Of a DNA stretch of 64,000 nt, positions 1-11,489 are shown one piece after another. Position numbers and translations under genes: made by a program. This DNA is from Pisolithus tinctorius (taxonomy: Eukaryota > Basidiomycota > Agaricomycetes > Boletales > Pisolithaceae): the NCBI GenBank assembly GCA_024663395.1, contig JANFAH010000005.1, forward strand, positions 3,162,001 through 3,226,000, given 5' to 3'. The stretch's first letter is position 1. Each line of letters opens with the position of its first letter. Below the pieces are notes generated by a model. It was not told the DNA's origin. It did not search any database and worked only from the letters and a program-made list of their open reading frames with translations.

Positions 1-190
1 TTGCACGAGTTCAGAGGCATTATCAAGTTCGGTAGCAAGTACCCATGTAGTTTCTTCATCAGTCCCTTTGTAGCCAGTCCACTGGACTAAGTATTGAAGC
101 CAACACCAGCGATGCCAGTCGACCTTAGAGTTGCGGATTTCTGCTACCTTGAACTCTAGGTCACCATCGACTTTGACTGGTGGGGGTGGT
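1..190 (-). pseudogene. Gypsy-1 pol C-terminal chromodomain
   Basis: Translating the minus strand gives a chromodomain-like stretch after a proline run: it contains F-K-V-A-E-I, then L-Q-Y-L-V-Q-W-T-G-Y and E-E-T-T-W. This is the usual beta-strand plus aromatic-cage arrangement of retrotransposon chromodomains, which in this family bind histone marks and steer integration. It lies directly downstream of the integrase and runs off the window edge. Confidence 0.8.
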
Positions 191-1625
191 GGTTGAGTCT
201 GGTTTGGGATGGTATTAGGGATGGCCGGCTTGAGTTGGGACATGTGGAAGACTGGGTGGACTGCGTGCATAGAGTCCAGCAGGCACAGTGTGAATGAATG
301 AGTACTGGCCTGAGCTATGACTGGGTACAGCCCAAGGTTTTTCTCCAAGAGCTTCTTGGAAGGCTGGGTAGACTGGAAGTACTTGGCTTTGACATATACT
401 TGGTTGCTGACTTTGAAGTCCAGAGCCAGCATGCGTTTAGCATCGGCTGGTCCTTGATAGTGCTGCTGTGCTAAGGTCATTTCTTCCTGTAGGTATTGAT
501 GCAGTGAGTCTAAGTCGACTGCATAGTCACGAGCCTGAGTGGAAGTGAGGTCACACTCTGGGTACACCGAGATGTTAGGGTGGTATCCCTTATTAGCGAA
601 GAAAGGGGAAACACCAGTAGTAGTGCTAGGGGCATTATTGTAGGTGAACTCAGCCAGAGGTAGTAGCTCAGCCCAATTGTCCTGTTGGTAGTTACAATAG
701 ACTCAGAGGTATTGTTCGAGAGTCTGGTTAGTCTGCTCAGTCTGGCCATCACCTTTGGGGTGGTAGCCCGAGGTGAAATGTAAGCGCATGTCTAAGGCCT
801 TACCAAGTGACTGGAAGAAGTGAGACACGAACTCTGAGCCTTGGTCTGAGGTTACATGGGCCAGCACTCCATGCTTAGAAAAGACATGGAGTAAGAAGAG
901 TTTGGCAAGTTCTGGGGCCATGATAGTGTCGTGGGTAGGGATGAATATGGCCTGCTTGGAAAGCCAGTCAACTTCTACGAGGATGGCCATGAAGCCAGTT
1001 GAGGCCAGAAGCTGCTCGATGAAATCCATAGAGATGGAGTTCCATGGCTTCTCCAGCACTGGGAGTTGCTTGAGGAGGCCGTAAGGCCAATGGTGGGGAA
1101 CCTTAGCCCGAGCACAGGCCGTGCAAGACTGGACATAGTCTTTGACAAATGTCCTGAGGCCGGGCCAGGTATACTCACACTGAATAAGTTCTAGGGTTCA
1201 GTTCTGGCCAAAGTGGCCAGACAGGGGGTGGTCATGCTTAAGGTGCAAGACCCTGAGGCAGAGATCATTTGAGTCTGGCATGTAGATCCTTCCATCAAGC
1301 CAAAGGAAGCCAGTGTCATCTACTGACCACTGGGGATCAGACATGTTGGACAGACAGATTTGTGAGACCAGGTCATCCAGCAGCACAGTCAGGATGTCAT
1401 TATGAAGTTTCTTGACATCCATTAAGGCAACTGCTCATAAGACTGGGTACTCTAGGTAAGTTGCACGAAGGGAGACCACTAGTTGCTCTTGGGTGAAGAC
1501 CAGTCTCAGATTTTGCAGGTTCACTCGGGCATAGCCACTATCCCCCTCTTTGGGGTAGACATCCCATCGTCTAGTTAGGGCATCGGGCTTAGCCCCGAGC
1601 TTACTGGGCCTGAATCTGATGATCA
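190..1625 (-). pseudogene. Gypsy-1 integrase (HHCC, DDE core)
   Basis: The minus-strand translation shows an HHCC zinc-binding region (about 1422-1110, ending C-T-A-C) followed by the catalytic core, with D in M-D-F-I, D in T-S-D-Q-G and E in G-Q-T-E-Q. TGA stops interrupt it at about 703, 1197 and 1434; at each, arginine (CGA) would keep the reading frame in this family, so C-to-T change at CpG is the likely cause. The N-terminal part reads D-A-L-T-R-R, the tether after RNase H. It is not functional. Confidence 0.85.
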
Positions 1626-2862
1626 TATTGAATTGTGAAAGGAATTCTGACCAGTGAGCTTGGCAGTGGGTGAGTACTTTGGAGGTAGAGAAGTACTCAA
1701 GATTCTTGTGGTCAGTAACAACGTCGACCAGTGAGGCCGAGCCCTCAAGGTAGTGGCGCCAGGTTCAGAATGCTTCGAAAATAGCAAGCAATTCCTTATT
1801 GTGGGTATCATAATTCAACTCCGGGGTGGTTAGGGTTTGGGAGTAGAAGGTGACCAGATGAATCTGGCCATCGCCACAAGTGATAGAGAGGATGCCAGCG
1901 ATGGCATAGTCCGATGCATCGGTTTTGATGGTGATGGGGACCCTGGGGATGAAGTGAGTTAAGACCAGCACCATAGTGAAGGCAGCCTTGAGGTTGTTAA
2001 ATGACCAGTGGCACTCCTCAGAGAAGTTCCAAGGGGCACCCTTGCGGGTAAGCTGAGTCAGTGGTATGACAATGTCTGAGTAATTAAATATAAAATGGCA
2101 GTAAAAATTGGCAAAGCCAAGGAAGGATTGAATGTCCTTGACCTTGCGAGGCTCAGGCCAGTTGCAGATGGTCTGGACCTTTTCCTTTGACATTGTGAGG
2201 CCAGCAGGGGAAAGATGGAATCTGAGATATTCGACTGAGTCCAAGTGGAACTCACATTTCTCCAGCTTTGCATAAAGGCCATGAAGCCAAAGCCGGTGGA
2301 GGACTTCTTGGACATGCTGCTTGTGAGACTCCTTATCTCTGGAGTAGATCAAGATGTCATCTAAGTAGACGACTACACAGACATCCAACATATCTGCGAA
2401 AATGGTATTCACGAAGTGTTGGAAAGCGGCTGGGGCATTGGTGAGGCCAAAGGGCATCACTAACCACTCATAGGATCCATACCAAGTCCAAAAGGTGGTC
2501 TTCCATTCATCGCCCAGGGCAATCTGGACGAGATGGTAGGCATGCCGAAGCTCAATTTTAGTATAGATCTTGGCTCGGCTTGGTGAATCCAAGAGGTTGG
2601 AGATGAGCGGTAGTGGGTATTGGTCCTTCTTAGTGATTTTGTTCAGGCCGTGGAAATCTACGCAAAGCTGGAGGGAGCTGTCCTTCTTTTTGACAAAGAG
2701 GACCAGTGCAGCATAAGGGGAGGAAGTAGGCCAAATGAATCCGGTAGTAAGGTTTTTGTCAATGAAGGTCCAGAGAGCCTGCAGCTTGACCAGGGAAAGT
2801 GAGTAGATTGTGCCAAGAGGCGGGGTTGTTCCTTCTTCAAGCTCTATCTTTAGGTCATATTC
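1623..2862 (-). pseudogene. Gypsy-1 reverse transcriptase and RNase H
   Basis: The main open segment (2592-1765) carries the RT fingers and palm, including F-G-L-T-N-A-P and the catalytic V-Y-L-D-D box, then the RNase H start (T-D-A-S-D-Y-A-I) and E-L-N-Y. RNase H continues to about 1623 past a TGA at about 1765, where E-A-F-R is expected. The segment from 2862 to 2592 (L-E-E-G-T-T-P-P-L) is in the RT frame, so a one-base frameshift near 2860 separates it from the protease frame. Confidence 0.9.
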
Positions 2863-3673
2863 CAGTGTGGCGGGAGTGTCGAGGCCTTGGCTTTACTGAA
2901 GACATCAGCAAAGTCGTGATACTCTTCTGGGACATTGGGTAGGGCCAGAGGAGGTGAAGCTGAGGCTGATTGGGCTTGAGCTGAGTCCGAGGGGCGGAGC
3001 TGAAGTTGGAACTGGACAGACCCTTCTAGTTTGCAGGTGCGCACAAAAGTGGCTGCATTGATTAGGGAAACCAGAGGGGCCTTCAGAGGGGTGCAAGCCA
3101 GAAAGTCGGAGACCAGTACAGATGGTGTGAAGCTGGGTTGGTCACTAGGACCGGAGTCAGGAAGGCCGGTGGAAACCGGGCTTACAGGGGGTGTCGATGG
3201 GGTTGGCATTCCTTGTGCAGGAGTCTGGAATGTTAGACTGCCCAATACCCAATCAATCAATGGATTGTAGTGGGTGAGCCAGTCATGTCCGAGAACTATC
3301 TTACACTCAGAATCCAATGGGGCTAGATACAGGGTTACTGGTGTGACATCGCTGGACACGAAGCGGATGTTGACATCTACTGCTTGGGTTATAGTGAAGG
3401 TGGATGTTCCATTGAAGAGCCAGAGTTGGATTGGTGAGACCGAGTAAGGGGTAAAAGAGTGTTGATTAGCAAATTGGTTATCTATGAAACAGTGCGTGGA
3501 ACTGGAGTCCACTAAAGTACGAAGCCAAGGTATTTCTGGGTTTTCTAATGTGACATATGGGGTTAAAGAGTTCGGACTGGAAAGAGCAGATGTGTTGAGA
3601 CAAGCCTCCAAGTTTGCACAACCGGAGTCAACACAGCTCCCAGATTGTGCGGAGTCCTGGGAGCTGCTACCTA
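2850..3673 (-). pseudogene. Gypsy-1 retropepsin-like protease, start of pol
   Basis: This open segment begins in the -1 frame relative to gag and carries an aspartic-protease domain: L-V-D-S-S-S-T-H-C-F-I-D, then I-V-L-G-H-D-W-L, the usual second signature of this family. The active-site triad reads D-S-S where D-S-G or D-T-G is normal, so the catalytic loop glycine appears lost. The reading frame breaks near 2860, at the junction into RT. Confidence 0.8.
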
Positions 3674-3680
3674 TTTTTTT
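3674..3680 (-). promoter_or_regulatory. Candidate -1 ribosomal frameshift site at gag-pol junction
   Basis: On the minus strand gag ends ACA AAA AAA TAG. The seven A residues form the classic slippery heptamer A AAA AAA in the zero frame, immediately before the gag stop (3673-3671). A -1 slip reads ATA GGT AGC and continues open into the protease frame. The heptamer and frames are seen directly; use as a frameshift signal is inferred. Confidence 0.6.
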
Positions 3681-3740
3681 GTCTCGGGGGTAGAACCTGA
3701 GCCTGAGGCCAGTGCGGCCTCGGTGGTGGCCACAGCGCGA

Positions 3741-4163
3741 TGTAGGGAATAAGTACTCCCTACTGAGGTGATTTAATTATTTTATCTTTTCTATTGTGTT
3801 TTTGCTTTGATTTACATTAGTGATACTTAGCCTACCTTTGTGGCGCATTTTTGGTAGCTTAGTCAGCATTTTTTTGCGCACTAGTGTAGGTCTACAGTAC
3901 ACAACAAAGAGGAGAAACCAGACTGCAAGACAGTGAAAATAAAAGACTGCGAATGAAAGACTGCGACAAGCCCTCTCAGAGGCACCCCTAGACGACCCTA
4001 GACACAATCCTCCACTCTTTTCATCACTCCATTCCTTCTGACCAACTCCAGTCACTCATTTGACTCTTTTTCACTGATCCAAGCACAGAGCTCCTCTGGG
4101 TCGAACTAGACCCTTTCCATCAATCCCTAGGAGTCCCTAGGATCGCTAACTACCTAACTTACA
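3741..4163 (+). mobile_element. Solo LTR with 4-bp target duplication GCGA
   Basis: The insert runs from TGTAGGGAATAAG to CTAACTTACA and is flanked on both sides by GCGA (3737-3740, 4164-4167). Removing it restores the gag frame. Its first bases and the later CTTAGTCAGCA motif resemble the LTRs of the gag-only element at 46906-50052, so they are probably related families. Strand is arbitrary. Confidence 0.85.
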
Positions 4164-4792
4164 GCGAGCCTTGGCCTTTCTGGCTTTCTTGGGGCATTTG
4201 TCTGTGAAATGACCAGGGCCTCTGCAGAACATGCAGAGATTGCCCTCTATGCAACGCTTGCATTCCTCTGGGGTGAGCTTCCCATCCTTCCTGAGTTTGC
4301 TAGGCTTGGGCTTGGAGGAGTTGCTGTTATTGTTGTTGCCCAGCTTCGATGAAGCCAGCTTAGGGGTAGAACTGGTGTTGTTGTTGCTGCTGGTCTTGGA
4401 TTTATCTTGACTGGTCTTGGGCTGGTTGTTGTTGCTGGAGCCTCTGGACTTGTTGTTGTTGCTATTGGAGGAGCTCTGGTGCTTACTTGCCCGTTGGACC
4501 TCTTCCTTGCACTCCCAATAGTGCGGATCTATTTCTTGGGTGAGGTGGCAGAGCTCGTGAAGTGTCCAGGGTTTGCCAACTCGACAGAGCTCATCCTTGA
4601 TTCAGTCTGGGAGGCTGGAATAGAAATGGTGGTGCAGCGCACTGTCTCTGTAGCCTCAGACTTGTGAGGCAAGCTGATTAAAGTTGACTATGTATTTGTT
4701 GATGCACTGACTTTCCTTCATGTGCAAGTGGTTGAGTTGGCTCTCAGCGTCAGCAACTGGGTCGTGAGGGCTGAAGGTGGTTTGCAATTCTA

Positions 4793-5009
4793 CAGTGAGG
4801 GACAAAAGCGTTGCAATGTTTGTGACGTGTGAATTGTTGCTGATGTAGCTTGGGATATTCTGCACAGATAATCATGATACCTATACCATTGGAAAGGGAT
4901 GACTCTAAGCTTTCCAGAGCACTAAGGTTCAGTCAAAACAAAGCAATACATGCTGAGATACACCCTATTCTTTACAAAATGTGCATTGCAACGCTTTTGT
5001 CCCTGACTG
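4793..5009. repeat. Internal MITE-like unit of FB1, left arm
   Basis: The terminal motif recurs in inverted orientation inside the arm, ending CGCTTTTGTCCCTGACTG at 5009. This defines a 217-bp unit with about 26-bp terminal inverted repeats, and its mirror image is 6149-6365. FB1 may have grown from two such units in inverted orientation. Confidence 0.7.
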
Positions 5010-6148
5010 GTGAAATCATGAAATGTGACCTTTTGATGGGATTGATGGCATGGAGGATGGGAAAAAATGCTTACATAATAAACCACATGATCATCCAGAT
5101 GATTTGTCAGCATGTAAACAATGACAAACATTGGACTTGTACCATTAATCCTCCCTCTTTTACCACAACTCATGAAATCATCTCTCTAGCTCACATGGTC
5201 ATTTTCTCAAGGAATTCTTATCAAATACTGGTGGCCACCACAGTGCCATCAGTATAACATGCTCTCAGAACCATCAGTCCCTTAAAAAACCTGCTGTCAG
5301 TCATTGTCTGGACTGTTTCCCCTCCCATGCCTGATGTGTTCTGGGACTAATCAGTACTTGGAAGGCTGAAAATGTTATGGAGGTCAATCTGGCACTTCAG
5401 AACATGATGTACAAACCAGTCCCCTCTCAACCAATGCATTTCTGGCACAGGGACAGTGGTATGGAAGTTAGGGCAAGACAAAATCCTCTTTACCCATGGG
5501 TGTCATCAGAAGGATATGCTACTGAACTGCCATGGAGCAGAATCCTGTGCTTCCATCTGGCCCTGAATATTGCCTTTGGTCACATATGACCAAATAATCC
5601 TTCCCCAGTCATCTACAGTTCAGATCAGAGCAAGATCTAGTGAACCCTCTTATGGTGCTCAGAGCACAAGGAGGTTCTGTCTCACCCCAACTTCCATATC
5701 AGTGTCCCTGTGCCAGAAATGCATTGGTTGAGAGGGGACTGGTTTGTACATCATGTTCTGAAGTGCCAGATTGACCTCCATAACATTTTCAGCCTTCCAA
5801 GTACTGATTAGTCCCAGAACACATCAGGCATGGGAGGGGAAACAGTCCAGACAATGACTGACAGCAGGTTTTTTAAGGGACTGATGGTTCTGAGAGCATG
5901 TTATACTGATGGCACTGTGGTGGCCACCAGTATTTGATAAGAATTCCTTGAGAAAATGACCATGTGAGCTAGAGAGATGATTTCATGAGTTGTGGTAAAA
6001 GAGGGAGGATTAATGGTACAAGTCCAATGTTTGTCATTGTTTACATGCTGACAAATCATCTGGATGATCATGTGGTTTATTATGTAAGCATTTTTTCCCA
6101 TCCTCCATGCCATCAATCCCATCAAAAGGTCACATTTCATGATTTCAC

Positions 6149-6365
6149 CAGTCAGGGACAAAAGCGTTGCAATGCACATTTTGTAAAGAATAGGGTGTAT
6201 CTCAGCATGTATTGCTTTGTTTTGACTGAACCTTAGTGCTCTGGAAAGCTTAGAGTCATCCCTTTCCAATGGTATAGGTATCATGATTATCTGTGCAGAA
6301 TATCCCAAGCTACATCAGCAACAATTCACACGTCACAAACATTGCAACGCTTTTGTCCCTCACTG
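6149..6365. repeat. Internal MITE-like unit of FB1, right arm
   Basis: Exact mirror of 4793-5009: CAGTCAGGGACAAAAGCG starts at 6149 and the outer end is at 6365. The symmetry is to the base, so the two arms have no net indels over this part. Confidence 0.7.
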
Positions 6366-6766
6366 TAGGACGAACTCCCTCCAGGAGTCCATCCAGAGAG
6401 GCCAATCATTGGGGTCGTCGAGCCCGAGCAAGTCCAGCTCGAACCATTCTAAGGCCATGCCTTTGAGGTATGATTGGGTGAAGATGACCTTGGTGCAGTC
6501 GGTCCTAAAAGCCCAGGGTCAGTCTTGGAAGTTGAGCTCGCACTGGATAAAGAAAGTGTGAAGTTTCTTTGGGTCGGTGCCATTGAAAGTGTCGGGCTCG
6601 TGCAGCTTGGTCCTGCTTGAGGACTCAGGGCTAGTATGGGCATTACGAGCCAACAGTTTGATGGCTGATGCAAGGTTGTCCAAGACCGTAATGGCAGGCT
6701 CAGTGTCCAGATCTGGGAAGTCCAGTTCATCTGCCAGATCATTATCATCCAGATTATCATCACCGG

Positions 6767-7709
6767 TGTAGGGAGCCGTATACTCCCTGAGGCTGGAACA
6801 GGAATCTGTCACTAAATTCTGCAGGCCTCTACGACAAACCCGTTTCGGAATTTTTCCCACTCGTGTCCTCGTGTTCCCTCCCAACCCCTGTCACCTTCGG
6901 AGTTTCTACTGACCTTCCGCATGTTGCTCAGTCATCAAAACACTGATCCGGAGCCACGTCACCAGTCATCCGTGCCGCTTTCCTCTGAAAAACTCTGCTT
7001 TCCCCTGTCGCCCCAAATTCCGCAAGCTGGACTTCGTGCCAGTACACTACGCTCTGCCCCCCTGTGTCGCTCAGTTCCATCTTTCACTTGTACGCATACT
7101 CTCGTGCTGTTGGAAGATACCCCTTACTGTTGTCCTGCTCTTGCTCTCGTCTACTACCCACTGGTCTATTTCACATGCATCTGTATTTCGCTGACGTCTG
7201 ACGTCCCTTCCTTTATTTTCCGGTCTTTTAGTTTTCCCGCCCCACTTTACTCCGACTCGTACCTACTTTCCCTGTACTATATAATTCCGCCTTGATGTCG
7301 GAAATATGGCACCCACCTTTTGAGTCGCTATCTGTGTGTGTTCTGCAAGTTCGAGAGTTTCAAGAGTCTAAAGTGCGTATATAGAGTCTGCTGCGTCTTC
7401 AGTGTCCCCAGAGGTCTTCGTGTCTCCTGTGTCCTCCAGCCCTGCACACCTAATCCCGTGTCCCTTTTGCTTCGAATTCACTCCTCTTGACGCGTAGCGA
7501 CCCCTCGGAATTTCATATACCTGTCTTGCTGTTCCTCACGTGTCTACATCTGCCCAGAATTAAATTCTGCGACTCTCGCTTGAATTTCCCCACTGCTTCT
7601 AAGCCCATTCTCGACCTCTCCTTCCACACAGTACCCCTTGGGACGATCCTAGGGAATTCTCCCTTCTCCCTTCCTCTAGTCGCACGCTTCCCAGAAGTCG
7701 TGTCACACA
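6767..7709 (-). mobile_element. Solo LTR (943 bp) in gypsy-1 gag
   Basis: The plus-strand ends are TGTAGGGAGCC and GTGTCACACA. The flanks are CCGG (6763-6766) and CCAG (7710-7713), a 4-bp duplication differing by one G-to-A at CpG. A second copy of exactly the same length lies in inverted orientation at 40490-41432. Gag reads through on removal (D-N-G-P-G-D-D-N). It contains a TATA-like stretch near 7255. The strand given is arbitrary. Confidence 0.87.
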
Positions 7710-8037
7710 CCAGGACCATTATCATCAGGATCATTATCGTCTGGGTTGTTGTCATCATCATCGCCTGGCCCATCATCGCCAGGGTCACCCTCAGGTATGG
7801 GGGCAGTAGGGTGGCGTGGAGTGGGGGTATTGGATGTTTGGGCTGAAAAGCCCCTGAAAGGACTGACAGTGTCTGGGGAGCACCTAGTGGTGCCCAACGC
7901 AGCTAGAGCTGTTTTGTGGTGAGCCCCACTGGCTGAAGCAGAGTCAGGGTTAGTGGCAGAATGACCACAGGGAGGTTGAAAACAAGTCTTGGTTGCCATG
8001 ATGGTTTAGACCCACACAAGTGGCGAGTCTGAAATAC

Positions 8038-8562
8038 TGTCAAGTATGGGATGTCTGGGTTGAGGCCAGACCAGAGACTGAAGCGGGCACAAGGCCGAGG
8101 GGTCAGGATCAGGGAGACGAGGCAGAGGTGAAGGTGGTGGACTGTTTGGACTTAGTGACTGGAGATACAGCGCTATTCCCTTGTGTGGATCTCAGTCTGA
8201 GTCCGAGGCCAAAGCAGGGTTATCAGAGTTAACTTAGTTGATTTCAGACTGAGGGCTACAGGCTGAGTATCTACAAGCTTATATACTAGAGTAGCTATAG
8301 TACAGAGACCAGTAATGCCGGTCTTGCAAGGATTGCTAAGATGGTTGGTAAGACAAGGATTACTAATGTATGACTAAGGTAATGGAGACCGGGACAGAGT
8401 GGACCGGGGACAAGACCGGGCGAGGACTTAACCGAAATGACACGCACTGCAAAGCAGTGTTTACCATGCTAGACCAACTGGGGACATGGGGTTGGCAAGG
8501 CCGAGGCCGGACTAAGTGAGTGCGAGACCAAGTCCAGCCAGGGTCGAGACAAGGCTATGACA
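8038..8562 (-). mobile_element. Gypsy-1 5' LTR
   Basis: Plus-strand ends are TGTCAAGTATGGG and GGCTATGACA. A diverged copy is at 18089-18621 and a shorter relative at 33649-34001. It lies 38 bp upstream of the gag start of gypsy-1. The segment between, starting GTATTTCAGACTCGCCAC on the minus strand, occupies the primer-binding position. An inverted TATA-like box (TATATACTAGAG at 8280) would be its promoter. Confidence 0.8.
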
Positions 8563-8589
8563 CAGCACAGCATAGTGAGTCTTCCCTAA

Positions 8590-10250
8590 ACCACACACTG
8601 CCTTTATCTTGCATGATCAGCATGGAAAGATGGAATTATGGCCTTTGATCTCCAGGAACTTCTGGATTGTGAGGATGTCTCCCAGTTTGAAGATGATGTA
8701 CACATGTAGGTCAAACAAGACCCTCTTGCCAGTGTCAAATGTGGGAACTCTGTATGTAAGTTTGGCCAGCTCATCATTGAGAGGTGAGAGGAAAGACAAA
8801 AGCTCCTTCAGCTGCCTTGGTCCAGGAATGATCCCAACACAGATTAAATGTTCATGATGAGTGTGTTGAGTTGGTGGAATATTATAGTTTTGCAGTATAA
8901 CCAGTGTCACCATTGGTCTGCCTCAATTACTCTTGTACAACAGGTAGTTGTCAGTGCAGAGAGTGAGTGTGATGTCATGGTGATCACAAAAGTAATGATG
9001 TGAAAGCCTTTTACCATCCACTTCAATGTATTCCCCTACCAATTTCCTGTAATGAGTGCCATCAAAAACATCTGAGATACTGCCAGGGGTTGACTTGTAG
9101 CTTGCTCAATAGTCCATCAGGTGGATCATTTGAGGGTTCTGGAAGAGCCCTTGCAGTCATGGGACAAGAGGAAAATACATGAATTGACAGCAGGGTTTTT
9201 GATTAGGTTTGAACCATGGTTGATGACAATGTGGGCAAACAAGGAGCCATTGGTATTTCCCAGCATAGAGAATACATGATTCAGGGCAACAGTTGTACTT
9301 GATGGTGGTGATGGCTGCAAGGCATGTGACACATTGGAAGATAACATATTCAGAGTCAAGGTTGATTTTGTGATGGAATGCCCAATCTGCTTGAATGCGG
9401 TTTGTGTGATCCTCCCCCTCACAAGCAAATTGAATGCCCAGATATTGTCCCTGTTGCTGTCAGAGAGGATGTTGTTCCCTATCACAAAATTCAGTTACAA
9501 CAGTTTATGAACCAGACATTTTTTACTTGCAAATTTCAAAGAATTCCTCTGCAACCTTTTGTTTCTCAGCACACTCTAGTGTATCCATAAGCTCCTCCAT
9601 GCTCCAAAGCTCCTTGTCCAAGTCTTGGTCCTGAACCCAATCCAAGGGACCAAACTCCTCATCTTGCTCAACTGAGGGCTCCACATGTGAGCCTGAGCTT
9701 GTGGATCTATCATCATTGTCATCAGAGACATCTGGATTGGGACTTGATGAGTCTGAAATACTGTCACCATTGTCTGACAAAGATATCTGATCAGTTAGCT
9801 TGCAAGATGGTTAGGCAATTACAGGGACACAAACCTGAGATCTCAGGTGCAGTGGCATCATGCTCTGCATCCAAGTCTGATGGAATGCTCTCTAATGCTC
9901 ATATCTGCCCCACAAGGCCATTGTTTGCTAGGACCCTGTAATGCCAGTGGTGCTGCTTGAGGCTAAGTATTTTTCTGCACATTGGGAGACAATGACACTG
10001 TTTGCAATAGTGTTGACCAGGACAAGTCTTCACCCTGCACTTGTGCCACATCATGACAGCACCACAGCAGTTGTACCCACAGTTTAGAGACTTGAAGACT
10101 TAACAGAATTTTCACATCATCTGAGCACATGACTATGATGTGACCTACCTCATGAGTTGTTTCATGTCTTCCCTTTCCACCCCTAACAGTTGTTAATTCA
10201 TGATGGTCAAAGTGCCAAAACTGTATAATGCGAAGCAAGCACTGCAGCAA
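8590..10250 (-). pseudogene. Tnp2-type (CACTA-like) transposase relic
   Basis: Minus-strand fragments match the layout of Agaricomycete Tnp2 proteins: P-W-L-Q-G-L-F-Q-N-P, then S-I-S-D-V-F-D-G-T-H-Y-R, D-I-T-L-T-L-C-T-D-N, N-Y-N-I-P-P, C-V-G-I-I-P-G-P, and K-G-H-N-S-I-F-P-C near 8620. Further upstream an acidic N-terminal block (9780-9523) and a cysteine-rich part (about 10050-9900) remain. Several frameshifts and stops break it, and CpG is almost absent. Assignment rests on remembered family motifs. Confidence 0.72.
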
Positions 10251-11412
10251 TCAACCATCAGTCAAGTGATTGCATCACTACAAGAACAATTAGACTCATA
10301 TACTCATAAGACAGATCTTGTGCTGTGCACCATCTGAATGATTGATAGCATTTATCTTTGTATGTAGGAAACCAGCACACTGATGACTTGGACCATCGCA
10401 AAAAGAAGACTAATAAAGAATGGGACTCCTTGATAAATGGTAGCAGTCCAGATTTGATTCCCTGACCAAAGGGCTGCCCAGGATGAAGCAATGGAAAGGG
10501 CTACAGTATTGTCAAGGCAATGGGCCTCTTGAAGAAGAAGGAATTCTTTAATCACCTAAAGGTTTTTTTTTTTCATATGTGATGTTGATCTTGCTGATAA
10601 AAGTAGTGTGGTATTTGCAAACTCACAAACCAGAAACTCAATATGAGTCAAACAATAACACAGCAAAAAAACAAGCTACCCATTGAGAACATTGTTTTTC
10701 AGGTATGTTGCTGTCATATATATGCATATATGCATTATAATCTCCATGTAGGTGCAATTAGAATACAAGATATTCCAGAAATCCAAGAATGCATGGCCAG
10801 TGCAAGATCTATTGGTGCAATATCTGTGCAATAGTTCACAGTTAGAGAAGAAAGCTACCTCAAACCTTGAGGTGCATGATGCAATAAATGATTTCATTTG
10901 ATTCACCAGGACTCATTGCAGCTATATGAAACACAGTGCAGGATTGGGAAATGAAAAGCAGAAGAGATTTGTGGTGACAAAGAATCAAATTTTTGGGATG
11001 CTAATGAGGACATGTCTGTCATTGACTTTGATCATCTGTGCTCAGAAACAGATAGCCCAAGTGAAGCAAAGAACAATGACAGCAGTGAAGACCTATCAGA
11101 AGACAGGCACAACAGTGACAAAGACAAAGACAAAGACATGGCACCAGTCAAGAGAAAATCTACAAACCTACCAGCCTTGGAAGTACATAGCAAGACATCC
11201 AAGTCTGGTGCATGTGGATCATCAGGTGAGTAGCATAGATGATTTGATATGTACTAATCATCTACAGGCCATTGTAATAGATCATAATGAACATCCAAGT
11301 TGTCCTCAACACAAAGAAGAATCAGAAGATGAGCATGGCAATGAAAGTGACAAAGATGACAATCTTTTTGTAGGGTGATGAGCTGCAGGGTCGCATGATT
11401 CAGTCACTTGTA
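10251..11412. other. CpG-poor degenerate region, no assignable gene
   Basis: Only short frames are visible. The part at about 11140-11230 (plus strand, M-A-P-V-K-R-K-S-T then an S/D/K-rich stretch) has a diverged copy on the far side of the fold-back element, at about 15508-15590. This suggests that both belong to one duplicated or repeated transposon-associated sequence. Confidence 0.4.
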
Positions 11413-11489
11413 ACATGTACATTTTGTCCTGAAACTGGGACTAACCAACATCAGCTGGTGGTCCCTAGGGGTGGGTAGGCCAGACTGTG

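Larger units (their letters stand above)
4793..6365. mobile_element. Fold-back element FB1: 1.57-kb palindrome with mariner-like ends
   Basis: Both ends read CAGTGAGGGACAAAAGCG inward, and TA lies at each junction (4791-4792, 6366-6367), the target duplication of Tc1/mariner elements. The arms (about 4793-5468 and 5690-6365) are close to identical inverted copies; a 135-codon open frame is repeated exactly on opposite strands. Only about 220 bp in the middle are unpaired. No transposase is recognisable, so it would need one in trans. It sits inside gypsy-1 gag, which reads through once the element and one TA are removed. Confidence 0.9.
3671..7999 (-). pseudogene. Gypsy-1 gag, split by three insertions
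   Basis: The gag start lies at 7999 (M-A-T-K-T) with an acidic D/N-rich region to 7710. The frame resumes at 6766-6366 (capsid-like region with E-P-D-T-F-N-G-T), at 4792-4168 (capsid end, S/N/K-rich linker, and a zinc knuckle C-M-F-C-x4-H-x4-C near 4220), and at 3740-3671. Between these lie a solo LTR, a fold-back element and a second solo LTR. Removing each insert plus one target duplication gives continuous codons. Two further stops occur in the 4.56-4.67 kb part. In life it would form the virus-like particle. Confidence 0.88.
1..8562 (-). mobile_element. Gypsy-1: degenerate Ty3/gypsy chromovirus, 3' end beyond window
   Basis: A minus-strand LTR retrotransposon reads from an LTR at its right end (8038-8562) through gag (from 7999), protease, reverse transcriptase, RNase H, integrase and a chromodomain at the left edge; the distal LTR lies outside the window. 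The chromodomain places it in the chromovirus lineage. Later insertions at 3741-4163, 4793-6365 and 6767-7709 split gag, and removing each with one target duplication restores the reading frame. Several internal stops and one frameshift make it inactive. Stops are mostly TGA where family members are expected to have CGA (arginine). Confidence 0.9.

Noticed and set aside
4850..6308. Two identical 135-codon proteins facing each other
   Set aside because: They are the same sequence in the two arms of palindrome FB1, with no recognisable domain and no codon-type conservation evidence.
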